A stretch of 64,000 nt of DNA. Origin: Neofusicoccum parvum. Its lineage: Eukaryota; Ascomycota; Dothideomycetes; Botryosphaeriales; Botryosphaeriaceae. The position numbers and the translations under genes are program-made. Each line of letters opens with the position of its first letter. Positions within the stretch are counted from its first letter, which is position 1. Positions 11,098 through 23,099 of this stretch are shown piece by piece. Under the pieces are notes generated by a model. It had not been told where the DNA came from, did not search any database, and saw only the letters and a list, made by a program, of their open reading frames with translations. Where the stretch lies: positions 1-64,000 of the forward strand of contig CP087212.1 of the NCBI GenBank assembly GCA_020912385.1, in the 5' to 3' direction.

Positions 11098-11712
11098 TAG
11101 TAATATGACTGCTCAGTGCCTACTGGACCAACTACGCCTATCATTTGGCGACCCCCATGTACAAGAAAAGGCCCAGCGCAAGCTGCACAAGCTACGCCAA
11201 ACCAACAAGCCTTTCATGGAACACTTTACCGAGTTTCGCAAACTGGTACTGGAGGCAGGAGGCACCCACTGGCCAGATGAGATCCTGAAAGCTTACTTAG
11301 AAGCAGGACTCAGTCAAGAGCTTCAGCACAGCATGATTGGCCTTGGAAGTACAAGCCAGTCCTTTGAGGACTACTGCACTGAGCTGAAACGCGTTAGTGA
11401 TCAACTGGAGGCATTTCATGTGCGTAATAATGGCAAGAAAGCCCAACAGGGCTGGTAGGAAGGGTGGTGGCGTGGTCAGAATAAGGTTGGCTCGGCAGGG
11501 TCCACTAGCAGGCAGCCAGGGTCCAAGCAGCCAAAAACAACGACGCCCCAACACGACAACATGGACTGGGAACCTACTGGGCCAGCTAAGGCAGCCCAAG
11601 GGCGCCGTGTCAAGTGGGTGAATGATCAAGAGATGTAGAAACGAAAGGAGGAATACCGTTGCCTACGCTGCGGCGACTCAACGCATCTAATTGCCCAATG
11701 CCCCTGGCTACC
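11098..11712 (+). pseudogene. Ty3/Gypsy gag remnant
   Basis: Open from 11105 to 11458, containing the gag capsid-like segment RLSFGDPHVQEKAQRKLHKL. A TAG and a frame change follow, then a CCHC zinc knuckle RCLRCGDSTHLIAQCP near 11658-11705. The 5' part and LTR are missing because the element abuts the LINE relic. The same gag, much more mutated and reversed, is at about 49.1-49.7 kb; that copy extends beyond this 5' edge, confirming truncation here. Confidence 0.85.
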
Positions 11713-11910
11713 ACCAAGGAGACCTACACGCTTTGCAAGGCCTGCTCAGCAGGAGGGACACGTGGGACCGCAACTGGAAGACATAGAGGATAATAAGACC
11801 TCCTCCCAGCAGTCGGAAAACTGAAAGCTCCTGTTGGAAATCGCAGGCAGGAGCTAATAGTGGAGGAAAAGCAGGAAGCACAGGATGAATAGCGTAAACA
11901 GCAACCTAAA

Positions 11911-14900
11911 TTGGAACAGGATTCACTTCTCACTTCAGTTATGATCAATAAAGAGACTTTTGGAAAAGCTCTTGCTGATACTAGTTGTGAATTCTACGCT
12001 GTAATGAGCTATAAATTCGCTGAACGCTGTAACCTCCCGCGTATTAAAATCTCACCAAGGACACTGGATGGACTGACACCAACTGGGTGGAAGATCAATG
12101 AAGTTGCCTAGGCTGAAGTCGACATTAGGGGTCATCATCAAAAGCGTATGTTCTTCTATATCGTCTCAAAACTCTCTGGATGCGATCTTATGCTAGGGAG
12201 CCCCTGGATGGTGCAAGAAAAAGCAGTACTTGACTAGAGCGAACGAACCATCACCTTCAAGGATACTGGATTGACTGTAAAGCAAGACACTGATCTCCCT
12301 AAGTCTCAAGGCAAGCTAATTGGAGCTGCTGCCTTTTGCCACCTTATGAGGCTTGGAAAAAAGAAAGGATATCAGATCTTTACAGCCAGCCTCGCGGATA
12401 TCAACAAGGCCTTATAGGAGAAGCCCCTTATGGATTTCCGAAGCCAGTTACCTAGCTGGGTAGACCCTAAACGGATCAGTCTATTTGACAAGAAAGAGGC
12501 GGAAAAACTCCCACCGCACCGACCTGGAATTAACCATCAAATTGAACTGGAAAAGGATACCAACGGTAAGACACCTGATGCCCCATGGGGACCTTTATAT
12601 AATATGTCTCGTGATGAGCTTCTTGTACTAAGGAAGACTCTTAACGAGCTACTAGATAAAGGCTTTATCCGTATAAGCAACTCGCCAGCAGCAGCACCTG
12701 TCCTCTTTGTAAAGAAACCTGGAGGAGGCCTTCGTTTCTGCTGTGACTACCGGGCTCTTAATCGGATTACAAGAAAGGACCGCTATCCCCTACCACTGAT
12801 CCAGGAGACACTTAATCGAATTAGTAAGGCTAAGTGGTTTACGAAGCTCGACGTGAGTGCTGCCTTCCACCGGATACGAATTGCGGAAGGAAGCGAGTGG
12901 TTAACGGTATTCCGAACACGCTTTAGGCTCTTTGAATGGCTGGTAACACCATTTGGACTGGTAAACGCGCCAAGCACCTTTCAACGGTATATCAACTGGA
13001 CCCTAAAGGACTTCCTAGACGACTTTGTCTCAGCTTACGTTGACGACATCCTAATCTTTACGGATGGATCGCGCCGGGAGCACCGCGAGAAGGTGAACAA
13101 GGTACTAGAGAAGCTGGACACTGCAGGCCTACAACTTGACCTAAAGAAATGCGAATTTGAAGTCCAGTCCACTAAGTATCTTGGATACATCATCGAGGCC
13201 GGACAAGGCATCCGCATGGATCCAGAGAAGGTTAGAGCAATTCAAGAATGGAAAGCCCTAACGACTACAAAGGGGGTACTTGGGTTCCTCGGCTTTGCCA
13301 ATTTTTACCGAAGGTTTATCAAGGGGTTTTCAAACCTAGTATCTCCCCTGGTCTCCCTAACAAGAAAGAACACCGTTTTCCAATGGAGTCAAGAGGCCAA
13401 TGCCGCATTTGAGAAACTAAAGAAGGCCTTTATCACTGCACCAGTCCTTATACAATTCGATCCAGAGCGAGAAACAATCCTCGCAACGGACTCATCTGGT
13501 TACTGCACAGGAGGAGTGCTCCAACAATTTGATAACGACGGCTTTCTACGACCAGTAGCGTTCTTTTCAAAGAAGAATCTCCCAGCAGAATGCAACTACC
13601 CGATCTATGACAAGGAACTACTTACGGTGGTTAAGTGTTTACGCCAGTGGGATGCCGAACTAAAAGGACTTCATCAGTTTAAGATTTTCACTGATCATAA
13701 GAACCTGGAATACTTTACCACAGCAAGAAGGCTTTCTAAAAGGCAGATTCGATGGTGGAGAGAGCTTAGCCGCTTCTCCTTTATTATTGAATATACCCCA
13801 GGGAAAACTAATAGATTGGCAGACGCATTGACAAGAAGGGACCAAGACTTGCCTACAACAGATATGGATGAGAGACTTGAACAAAGAACGGCTCAATTGC
13901 TTCAGTTAATACCCCACGGATTGGTCCTCAACACTGGATCACCAGAGGACCCTGAAGAACAAGAATGGAGCAATGAAGAGTCACTTCTATCTGAAGAAGC
14001 CATGGCAGTTAAACCTCGATAAGCACGACCAGGACAACAGGTACGAGAACCTCCTTCCCTAGAGGATCAATGGCAAGAGGCACTCCAGCAGGACCAGACA
14101 TTAAGGCAACTCCGAGAAGCAGTACAGCAAGGAGAAAGAACATTTCCCCTAGAGTTTGCTATAAAGTTCAAGGTCTCAATCACTGAGTGCTCACTGGACA
14201 ACCAAGGGAGCCTCCTCTTCAGGGATAGGAAATGGGTACCAGACTCTGAGCCACTGCGAACGAGAATCATTTAAGAGATGCACGACTCCCCCCTCTCAGC
14301 ACATCCTGGACGTATCCAAACAGTCTCTCTCGTGGCAAGGCATTTCTTCTGGCCAGGATTTATCAATGATGTCCGGAGGTTCTGCCGGAACTGTGATGTC
14401 TGTGGAAGGACCAAGGTCTGGAGGGATAGAAAGCAAGGGCTGCTCAAGCCGTTACCAGTACCAAGCCGTCAATAGAGAGAGATCTCTATTGACTTTACTG
14501 GGCTACTGCCATCTAGTAACGGTTGCGAAATGCTTATGGTAATAACCGACCGCCTAGGAAAAGGAGTAATCCTTGAGGCCTGCCCAAATACTAAAACAGA
14601 AACCATTGCAAGGCTGTTTATTGGATGCTTCTACCGGAATCATAGTGTCCTAGCAGCAATCGTATCTGATAGGGGAACGCAATTTGTGAGCCTTCTTTAG
14701 CAACGTATTTGTCAACTGCTTAAGATCAAGAGACGTATCTCAACGGCCTACCACCCCCAAACGGATGGATCAACGGAAAGAATGAACACTAAAGTGGTAA
14801 GGAAACTCGCACTGTTTGTGGATCACTACCAACAAGACTGGGCGGACTGGTTACCGGTTGTTCAGCTGGCCCTTAATAGAAGAACGTCAACAATAACTTA

Positions 14901-15031
14901 GACAAGCCCCTTCTTCCTCTCCCACGGGTTCCACCTCGAGCCACTAGAACTGCTTGAGGACATTCAACCCAATGACCTACAGAGACAATCCCTAATGGCA
15001 AGAGCGGAGGCCATTGTAGCAAAGATCAAGG
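11911..15031 (+). pseudogene. Ty3/Gypsy pol remnant: protease, RT, RNase H, integrase
   Basis: Protease-like sequence (11911-12240) leads into a long open segment 12430-14022 (530 codons). This carries reverse transcriptase (KLDVSAAFHRIRI; YVDDILIFTDG near 13040) and RNase H (ATDSSGYCTGGVL; FTDHKNLEYF). Integrase follows with a zinc-binding head (HPGRI...CRNCDVCGRTK) and core (SIDFTGLLP, SDRGTQF, AYHPQTDGSTERMN), broken by TAG/TAA stops at 14278, 14475 and beyond. The sequence ends at 15031, where an LTR of another element begins; the integrase C-terminus and own 3' LTR are absent. Most of pol is still readable, so damage is light compared with the copy at 42.6-50.1 kb. Confidence 0.92.
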
Positions 15032-15511
15032 TGTAACGGCGGGCCTCTGCCTCTAAGGATCAAACACCAAAGAGGGTGGTAAGCCGTGTAGGGTTTACCT
15101 TGAGTGGGTACAAGGTAGGGGAGAGAACAAGTGTGAACGAATACACGTGACTGAGCACTGCGTGCGAAGGCCGTGTTACTAATCAATGGTGTAGATTGAT
15201 TATCGAAGAAGTTGACCACCGAGGTCAAAGCTATACTAAGGAGTGTAGTTTATATACGTAGGAGAGTTCTATATAATCTATGCGCTCAATAGTCGTATCC
15301 TGCTCAGAGGCGCGTGGTCTTCTTGAGCGGTTGTCATGACCGAGCAGGATGGCTCAGTAGGTGGGATCCGCTCAGACAGCCTTGGCATTCTGAGCGGGTG
15401 GGTCTGGTTGAGCGCGAGGCCACGTGACCTCGGATCTTCATGACCCCGACTTCTGTTATTCCGGCGGGGCTGATCCCTATCCTCAACCACCGTGGAGGCT
15501 GCGCCGTAACA
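15032..15511 (-). repeat. LTR (3' LTR position), GAGCGG-type U3
   Basis: 480 bp, on its own strand TGTTACGGCG...CGCCGTTACA. About 250 bp from position 15032 (R-U5 and core promoter with TATATA) match the LTRs at 22647, 36160 and 48502. Beyond about 15288 the U3 is different and rich in GAGCGG/GCTCAG words. CACGTG lies at 15421-15426. Confidence 0.9.
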
Positions 15512-15609
15512 CTATCCCCCCCTTTAAGGATCTTTGGCCCGAAGATTCTTCCGTGTCGCCTATTTCCTTGTGCGTCCTTTCCGGCTTGCTTCCTTTCCGT
15601 AAGTCCATC

Positions 15610-16492
15610 ATGTCCAAGCGAAAACGGGATACTACGGAGGAGCGGCGTCGTTTAGCGGCCCTCGTGGAGTCTCTCTCCTTCCCTGCGATTCGTCCTTGTT
15701 TTGATTGTGAACTGAACGGTAGGCCGTGCAAGGTTGCTCCGGAGCACGATCGTTGTGGTGCCTGTATTGCGAAGGGTACCACGATGTGCGACGCGAAGAA
15801 GATATCGCTTTCTGAAGGTCGGTAGTCCTTCTTCTGTCCGGGCTGCTTGCTTACGCTTTTTAGCCTTGAGTCTTCGTCGCGAGCAAGAGAAGTTGAAGGC
15901 CAAAGAGGCCGAGGCTCAGGAGAAGTTCCTGGCTTCTCTAGCTGATCTTGATAGGCTCCGCGCGGCTTAGGAGGAAGAGCGAGTGCGCTTACAGCGGGAG
16001 CAGGAGGAGATGCATCGTCGTCATAAGGAGGTCTTACGATGCCAGGAGAAAGAGCTAGGGACTATTGCTGCTCGTTTGAAACGATTACGAGCCAACCAGC
16101 GTTTATTGGAAGAGCGTGGTTACAAGGCTCTTCTCGCTGAGTCTGGTAGTTTGGCTGCGTTGGATGAGCGTGATCGTCGGGAGGCGGAGGAGCTGCTGGT
16201 TGCGCTGGCCGAGGATGAGGGGTACGTTCCTGACCCTGAGAGTTCTGAGGGTCCGTCCGCGTCAAAACGGCCACGTCACGAGGTGGTGGGTCCCGCTGTG
16301 CCGCAGTCAGCTGAGTCTGCCGGGTCTGCCGGTGAGCCCGTAACTGGTACGAAGCCTCCTTATTCGCCTGAGTTGGTGGATTCTGCCCGCTTGGTTCTTG
16401 ATCCTGCGCTTCCTGAGGGTTTGCCGTCGTTTGTTTTCGAGGGCGACCTCGTTTCCGTGGGAGGTCAGGGTTCTGGCGATGGAACTCTGTGA
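15610..16492 (+). pseudogene. Antisense accessory ORF inside the Gypsy element, Zn-cluster-like and coiled coil
   Basis: It starts with MSKRKRDTTEERRRLAALVE. A Cys cluster follows (CFDCELNGRPC and CGACIAKGTTMC), then a strongly charged Gln/Arg/Glu coiled-coil segment, then an acidic, Ser/Pro-rich tail with RPRHE. It lies opposite the integrase/chromodomain end of pol and overlaps it at 16062-16492. The reading frame changes between about 15800 and 15825 (a very short intron or a frameshift) and has one TAG at 15968 that fits a former CAG. Codon-like structure and domain order suggest a real accessory protein, perhaps DNA-binding; I do not recognise a named family. Confidence 0.6.
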
Positions 16493-19400
16493 CCAGTTCT
16501 GGATGTATGTCGTCCTTGGGTATCCACTGGTTATCCTCATTCCCGTATCCTTCCCATTTGACCAGGTACTTAAGCTGATGACCGAACCGTTTGCAGTCTA
16601 GGATTTTCTCTACCGGGTACTGTTTTTCCTCGGCGTCCGGGTTCTCTGGTACAATTTCTTCTTGAGTTTCTGGGATGTTGGCGTTCTCGGGTGCTGGCTC
16701 GAGCAGTGAGACGTGGAAAGTGGAGTTCATCCTCGTGTTTGATAGTTTGAGTCGATAGGTGACTTCTCCGAGTTTCTCTTCAATCTTGAATGGGCCAATT
16801 TTTTTGAAATCCAATTTATCGTTTGGTCGTTTGGTCTTGATGTTTTTCCTGAGGAGATAGACCTTATCCCCCCTCTTCAGGTTCGGTGCCGCCTGGTGCC
16901 GTCTGTTGTAGTATTTGGACATCATGATTCTGACGTACTCGAGGTCAAGGCTGATAGCCTTGTGTAGCTCCTTCAGCTGCTCGGCTTTAAGGATACCACT
17001 TTGCGCTAGTTTTCTACTTGGGATCGTTTCCCTGTAGGCTTCTGGTTCAAACCCGTAATTGGCGAAGAACGGTGATTCGTTCGTGGATTCTTGTTTGGAG
17101 CTGTTGTAGGCGAATTGGGCCATGGGTAGCAGTTCTGCCCAGTTCTCTTGTGGATAGTTAATATAACAGCGGAGGTATTGTTCAAGAGTCCGGTTCATTC
17201 GCTCTGTTTGACCGTCTGTTTGCGCGTGTGCTGTGGTTGCGAGCTTGCTCTTCGTTCCCAGTTGGCGCATGACTGTTTGCCAGAATTCAGAGGCCATAAG
17301 CTTGTCTCTATCCGATACTATTTCTTCCGGCATTCCATGATCCGCGAAGATGGTTCGGAGGAATGTATAGGCGAGCTGTTCTGCGTTGGATGCCTCAAGG
17401 TAGGGTAGGAAGTATGCGTACTTCGTAAGTCGGTCGACGAAGACGAGAATCGAGTCGTACGAGACTCTTGTAAGAGGATCCTTTGACCTAGGTAGTTTGG
17501 TAACGAAGTCCAGTGTGATGGACTACCACGGTCGTTTAGGTGCTTCCAGCGGCTGTAGGAGGCTATAAGGTGCATGTGTCGTGGCCTTGCTTCTGATGTA
17601 AAGATTGCACTGCGAGACTATACGCTGTACGGTTTTCCTCAGTCCTGGGAAGTAATAGTTCCTCGTGATTCTTTCTATTGTCCTGTCGATGCCCTGATGT
17701 CCGTGTACTAGGGCTTCGTAGATGTCTTTTACTAGTGCTTCTCGTAGCCGTGTTGGTATATAGATGAGTCCTTTGAAGAGAAGCGTTCCTTCTCTATCTT
17801 GAGCAATACGCGGATCGTCCTCAAGCGCTAAAAGTTCCTGCGCGAAGGAGTCCTGGGCGTATACTTCTCGGATCTTCTGGTGCTATGGGTTTGGCTCGAT
17901 GCGTAGTATAGGTAGCGTCTGTCTGGTAAGGAGAAGCGATCTATCGCTATCCGCTGTAAAGATTACAGGGTGCGGCTCGGTTTTTCCTTCTATATAATCC
18001 ACTCTTCGGCTGAGCGTGTCAGCTGCGGTATTATCAGATCCCTTTCTGTAGGTGATCTTGAAGTTATAGGAGGCCATTTCTTCTGACCAGCGAACCTGCC
18101 GTCGGTTCAATTCCTTGGTCGTGGTGAAGCGTGTGAGATTCTAATGATTATAGCGTACTACCACCTAGTGGCTTGCTCCTTCAAGGTAATGTCTCCATTG
18201 CTTAAATGCTAAGACAATGGCCAGAAGCTCTTTATCGTGAATATCGTAGTTAAGCTCTACCGGGGTGAACTTCTATGAGTAGAACGTGACTGGGTGCTAT
18301 CTACCTTCTTCATTAGGCTGGCTGAGGCATGCTCTAAGGGTGAATCCTGACGTATTAGTTTCTACTTCGGTGGGCTTATCGGGGTCGTATATCCCGAGTA
18401 CCGGGGCTTCGTAAAACATCCGTTTAAGCGAATTGAATGCCCTTTGCTGATCGTCTTCCTATTTGAAGCCATGCTCTTTTCGCGTAAGCCTAGTTAAAGG
18501 TTCTGTAACTCTGGAGTAGTTCTAGATGAACTTCCTATAGAAGTTCGCGAATCCTAGGAAGGACTGTACTTCCTTGATTGTCTTTAGTACTGGCCATTCT
18601 CTAATGGAATCCAGTTTCGCGTCGTCCATGCCGACGTGACCCGGGGTGATGATGAAGCCTAAGAATTCCGTTCTCTAGACGTGCCATTCACACTTCTCGG
18701 GTGCGATAGAGAGGTTCTTTGTTTAGAGGGCTTCTAGGACCTTTCTTACATGCTTCTTATGTTCCTTAAGGGTTTCTGAAAAGATGAGGATGTCATCAAG
18801 GTAAGCCATGTAGAAGATATCCAAGTATTCTCGTAGTGTGTCGTTGACGAGATTCTGGAATGTTGCCGGAGCGTTGGTAAGCCTAAATGGCATTACCGTA
18901 TACTCGTAGAGTCCTAGCCTCGTTCTAAAGGCTGTTTTCCATTCTTCCCCTTCTTTGATCCTAACTAGATGGTATCCGTCCCGGAGGTCTAGCTTCGTAA
19001 AGTACTTTGCTTTCCTTAACTTGTCCTAGAGCTCGTTAATACGCGGGAGCGGGTATCGGTTTTTAATCGTAATGTCGTTGAGTTGTCGGTAGTCGACATA
19101 TAGGCGTAACTTGCCGTTCTTCTTTGGGATAAAGAGGATTGGGTATCTAGCTGATGATGTCGAAGGTCGGATATATCCTCGTTTAAGGTTCTTCTTAATA
19201 TATTCCTTAAGTGCTGTCATCTCCTTTTCTGATAAGGAGTAGATAGGCTTGTAGGCTGGCTTTATACCTGGCTTAAGTGGGATTTCGTGGTCCTACGGCT
19301 GATGCTTAGGCAAGTCTCCTTTTCCTCTTTCCTGGTAAACGGCCTGTAGATCCCAGTACTCGCTGGGTACCGTTTCCATTTCGGGTATCGGAGGATATCC

Positions 19401-20201
19401 ATACGGGTTGTTCTATATTTCTAGACTGCCGTATTGTCCTCTTGCGATCCTCGCAGGATCGTCGCCTCTAATAGGAGTGGGAGTATCCTCGTCTTTAAGC
19501 CTTTCTTGTTGGGCCTTGGCCAGTGCTCGTTGCTGCACTGCCTGTGAGGGTTTAATGTATATGAGGTAAACCCGATGTCCCTGGCGTCTCATACGCTTAA
19601 ATGCCTCTCCTGAGATTATCTGGACGTCGGTTTGGGGTTCTAGGGCTGCTAATTGCTTACGCGAAGCTTTACTCTTAGCCTTACGCCGCTTCCTCGTAGT
19701 TCTTCGTGTCGTGTGTTGTACTTCTAGTTCCTGAGAAGTGTCGGTCTGGTTTGGTCCTACTCCGCTCGAGGTGTTGTATTTTACTAAGGAGGCTTTGTTG
19801 CTGTCCTAGTTCTGACTTATTCCGTCCTTAAGGTGGCCGTTGATGTCGCCGTCGCTGGGTCTTATACCATCCTAGTTGACCGTGTTGGGGGTGTCGTTTC
19901 GCTTAGTAGGGCTTATTCCTGCTGATGGGCTGCATTTTACTAAGGGGGCTTCGCTACCTGCGTCGCAGTCCTGGTCCTGACTTATACTACTGTTGGAGTT
20001 GCCTATACAGTTGCTATATTCAGGCCTTATACTGGCTACTTCCTGTGTTGCTGCTGATAGGAGTGTCCTTAGGGTATCTAACAACCCTTTTTCCTTCTTT
20101 AGCCCTTGTTTTCGTAAGAGGTTCTCAAGGTCCTCTTGGAAGATGATGGAGTCTCCCTCTTCAAAGTCGAAGATAGGTTTCTGTGTCCTGACCCAGGGCA
20201 T
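16062..20201 (-). pseudogene. Chromodomain Ty3/Gypsy pol remnant
   Basis: Read on the minus strand from about 20200. Protease-like segments come first, then RT ([20 protein letters not shown] near 19150; YLDD near 18800), then RNase H ending in ITYRKGSDNTAADTLSRR (about 18050). A long open segment 17333-16062 holds the integrase core end (HAQTDGQTERMNRTLEQYLR), the GPF/Y-like region (KKIGPFKIEEKLGEVTYRLKL) and a chromodomain (YLVKWEGYGNEDNQWIP). Chromodomains in this lineage direct integration to heterochromatin, which suits a subtelomere. RT and RNase H carry many TAG codons; the integrase end is open, possibly kept by the overlapping antisense ORF. Confidence 0.88.
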
Positions 20202-21061
20202 ACCTAGAATGATGTCATGCCCGGGGACGCGTTGAACGTCGAGGGAAATCTGTTCCTAATGGTTCCCTATCTGGAGGGTTGCTTCCTTCGTTTCTATCCT
20301 TACCCAGCCTTGTCTATAGGCTGCCTGGGAACCGTCAAACCCGCTGAGAGGGTATGGTTCCTGTTTCTTACGGTAGGGTATATTCATCTTCTGCACAAGC
20401 TCGTTGTGGATGAAATTTCCGTATGATCCTGTGTTAATCAGGATCCTCGTAGGTACTCCGTTAAGTGTCCCTTTCGTCTTGAACTGTTTCCATAGGTTTG
20501 GTCCGGTGAGAGCTTCCGTGTTCGAGGTGCGTGATACTATATTAAGGGACCTAGACTGCGGCCCCTACTGTTGTCCCTTGGCTGCAGGGCCGTCTAGTTT
20601 TTTGACTGGTCTCTCTATGGTTTCTAGAGTAGGAAGAGGTTGTTACGGGTTTGCCTATAAGGTTTCCAGCCTTCTATTTCCCATTCTTCGATGACTTGGT
20701 GCACGCCGTCCTGTTGCACGCGTACTGGGAACCAATGGTTTTCGTTTTTCTTGCTCCTGTGCATCCTGCAATGGTGAGCGATACACGAGATCCACGTAAT
20801 CTACCTATGTTTCTTGTGTCGTAGATCTAGACGCTCGTCATCCTCGGGGAGGATCTATAGGCTCGGCTTGGAGATTTGCCGTAGGGCCTTCTATTGGATA
20901 CCTGGGATGGCGATTTCCATGCTTGGAAACATCCTAGCCTGTTCTTCTTCTTGGACCAGAGCCCTTTGGGTTGCCAGGTTATCTTCGAGGGTGACTTCGT
21001 CTGTCTCAGTGTGACGATCTTCGTAGACGCGTGTTTCCTATATTTGATCTTTCTATACCTG

Positions 21062-22453
21062 CTAGGTGACTAGCGCGAGTCCTGGTTGGTTGTCTAGGAT
21101 CCAAATGCCTTGCTCCGACTCGCCGTGGTGGAGGGGGATCTTGGTAATGATGCCGTGTTCCTCTACTTTCTCAAGGAGCCTGTTAATAGCGCCTGCTAAT
21201 GGGCTCTCCTTCTCCTCTGCGAAGTCTTTTTCGTCGGAGCTATCTTCCTCGGCCTCGGTACTGTCGTAGAATTCACCATCCTCACTGTTGATGATCTCGT
21301 TATCGTGTAGGAATGCTTCAATAATATCGTCGAGGTCGAGTACTTCCTCGTTCCTGGTAAGCATGGCGATGCCTCTTGGCTTTCTAGGATACCACCCTGT
21401 AGCATCTTTGTCGCTTTGATGTGTTGTGTAGTTGTCGTTGAAGTATACTGTCCAGCTTAGCGCGTTGTGGTTCTCCTGACGCGATGTAGCTACTGCTTCG
21501 CGCTGGGCGCCTGAGGCCTGCTTCCCTTCTTTCCTGCGAGGGTTCTGCGGACATGTAGGCGAGAAATACTTGTCGCTACCGTAGGTAATACAGAGCCGGT
21601 CCTTGTAGCGCTGCTTCTGTTCGTCTGTCCAGTTTGGATTGGGGCCCTTGGGCTTCTTATTATAGTTGTTCCGACCCTTATTGTCCTTCTTCTTGTCTTG
21701 ACGGTTGGCGGCGTCGAGAGCCATGGCGTCCCCTCCTTCTAGCGTGGTACGTTCGCGGTGTGGCCTGGTCGTGTTTGCCTGAGGGCCACCCTTCTTCTCG
21801 AACCACCTGTTGGTCCGCCTTCTATCCATGTCGGTTGCTAGGCGAATGAGTTCTGGGAGTGTTTCTGGCTCGTCGTGGTAGGATATGGCTTCTTTAATTT
21901 CATCCTTTAGGCCTCGGTAGTACAGCTGTCTGAGTGTGTAGTCCGAGTGTTCTCCTGCGACGTAGGCGGCTTCCTGGAATTCAGCCGTGTAGTCGAGTAC
22001 TAACTTCTTCTACTGAATCCTGAAGAGGATTTGGTTGGCACGCTTAGCCTTATCAATCGCGTTGAACGCTTCCTGGAGCTGCTTGGCGAAGGTCCTGTAG
22101 TCGGAGAAGATGGCCTGAGTCTGAGGCGACCATTGCTAGTGTGGCTTCTCCTGAGTCTCTCTCTTGTAGGGCCTGAACCACTTCTCTGCTGCTCCTCGGA
22201 GGAAGGTGCTAGCGTAGCGAACCTTATCTGCGTCGTTGCCGAACTGTCCTTTGGCGAAGTGTAGATAGTCCTCTAGCTGCATGAGGAAGCTTTGCGTCTT
22301 GGTACGCTCTCTATGGTAAAGGTCCGGCTTCGGCACCTTGACCTGGGCGGATGGTTTCTTTGCGGCATCTGGCCCGGTGGCCTGATCCTGTCGATTCTTT
22401 AGGATGCGGTTCTCGGCTCGCAGCTCCTGGATCATCTGCATGAGTTCTCTCAT
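21062..22453 (-). pseudogene. Chromodomain Ty3/Gypsy gag remnant
   Basis: It starts with MRELMQMIQELRAENRILKN (coiled coil). Capsid-like sequence (KPDLYHRERTKTQSFLMQL; FRPYKRETQE) is followed by nucleocapsid. A TAG near 22136 and another near 22015 interrupt it. The zinc knuckle reads CITYGSDKYFSPTC: the expected CxxC pair has become C-x-x-Y, a G-to-A change. The acidic C-terminus resembles the gag-protease junction of fungal Gypsy elements. Confidence 0.8.
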
Positions 22454-22646
22454 GGTAGGCTCCGTTTGCTCCTGGTAAGCAGGCTGAGCGGCCTCTTAAG
22501 CCGGTGTCTGAGGCACCGCTGGACGATCCTGTCCTGCGCTAACGTCCTCCATGTTAACCGTGCTCATTGCTGTTTCCTAAACTCGTTAGGGGGTGATACC
22601 TTACCCAATGTTCTCTTACCCTTCCTTGTAAGGATGGTGGTCAAAG

Positions 22647-23099
22647 TGTAATGGCGGGCCTCTGCCTCTAAGGATCAAACACCAAAGAGGGTGGTAAGCC
22701 GTGTAGGGTTTACCTTGAGTGGGTACAAGGTAGGGGGAGAGAACAAGTATGAACGAATACACGTGACTGGGCACTGCGTGCGAAGGCCGTGTTACTAATC
22801 AATGGTGTAGATTGATTATTGAAGTTGACTATGAAGGTCAAAGCTATGCTAAGGAGTGTGGTTTATATACGTGTAAGAGTTCTATACAATCTGTGGTTCA
22901 TGGAGTTCATGCTGTAGGGTCGTCTGAACCGTCTGAACTGGAGTTCAGAGGTTCATTCTGCCAAGCCCATATGAACTGGTGAACTGGTGGGGCATCACGT
23001 GATCTTCGCCTGTCTGGAGGGATCTTCCGTGGCGTTTGTTCACGCCCCGCTTATCCTTCTTCTCTACCTTTCCTACCCTGTGGAGGCTGCGCCGTAACA
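22647..23099 (-). repeat. LTR (5' LTR position), GTTCA-type U3
   Basis: 453 bp, starting TGTAATGGCG on the plus strand and ending GCCGTAACA. It matches the 15032 LTR for about 250 bp, then has an unrelated U3 rich in GTTCA/GAACTG words. CACGTG at 22996-23001. The different U3 shows it did not arise in the same integration event as the LTR at 15032. Confidence 0.88.

Larger units (their letters stand above)
15032..23099 (-). mobile_element. Chromodomain Ty3/Gypsy retrotransposon, LTR to LTR
   Basis: Two related LTRs (15032-15511, 22647-23099) bracket gag and pol on the minus strand, with a purine tract (AAAGGGGGGG, minus strand, about 15515-15525) next to the 15-kb LTR as expected for a 3' LTR. 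Order on the minus strand: gag, protease region, RT, RNase H, integrase, chromodomain. Pol has many in-frame TAG/TAA codons. The flanks (CAAGG left, CCTGA right) do not form a target duplication, and the two LTRs share R-U5 but not U3, so this is probably a recombinant rather than one clean insertion. Confidence 0.88.
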
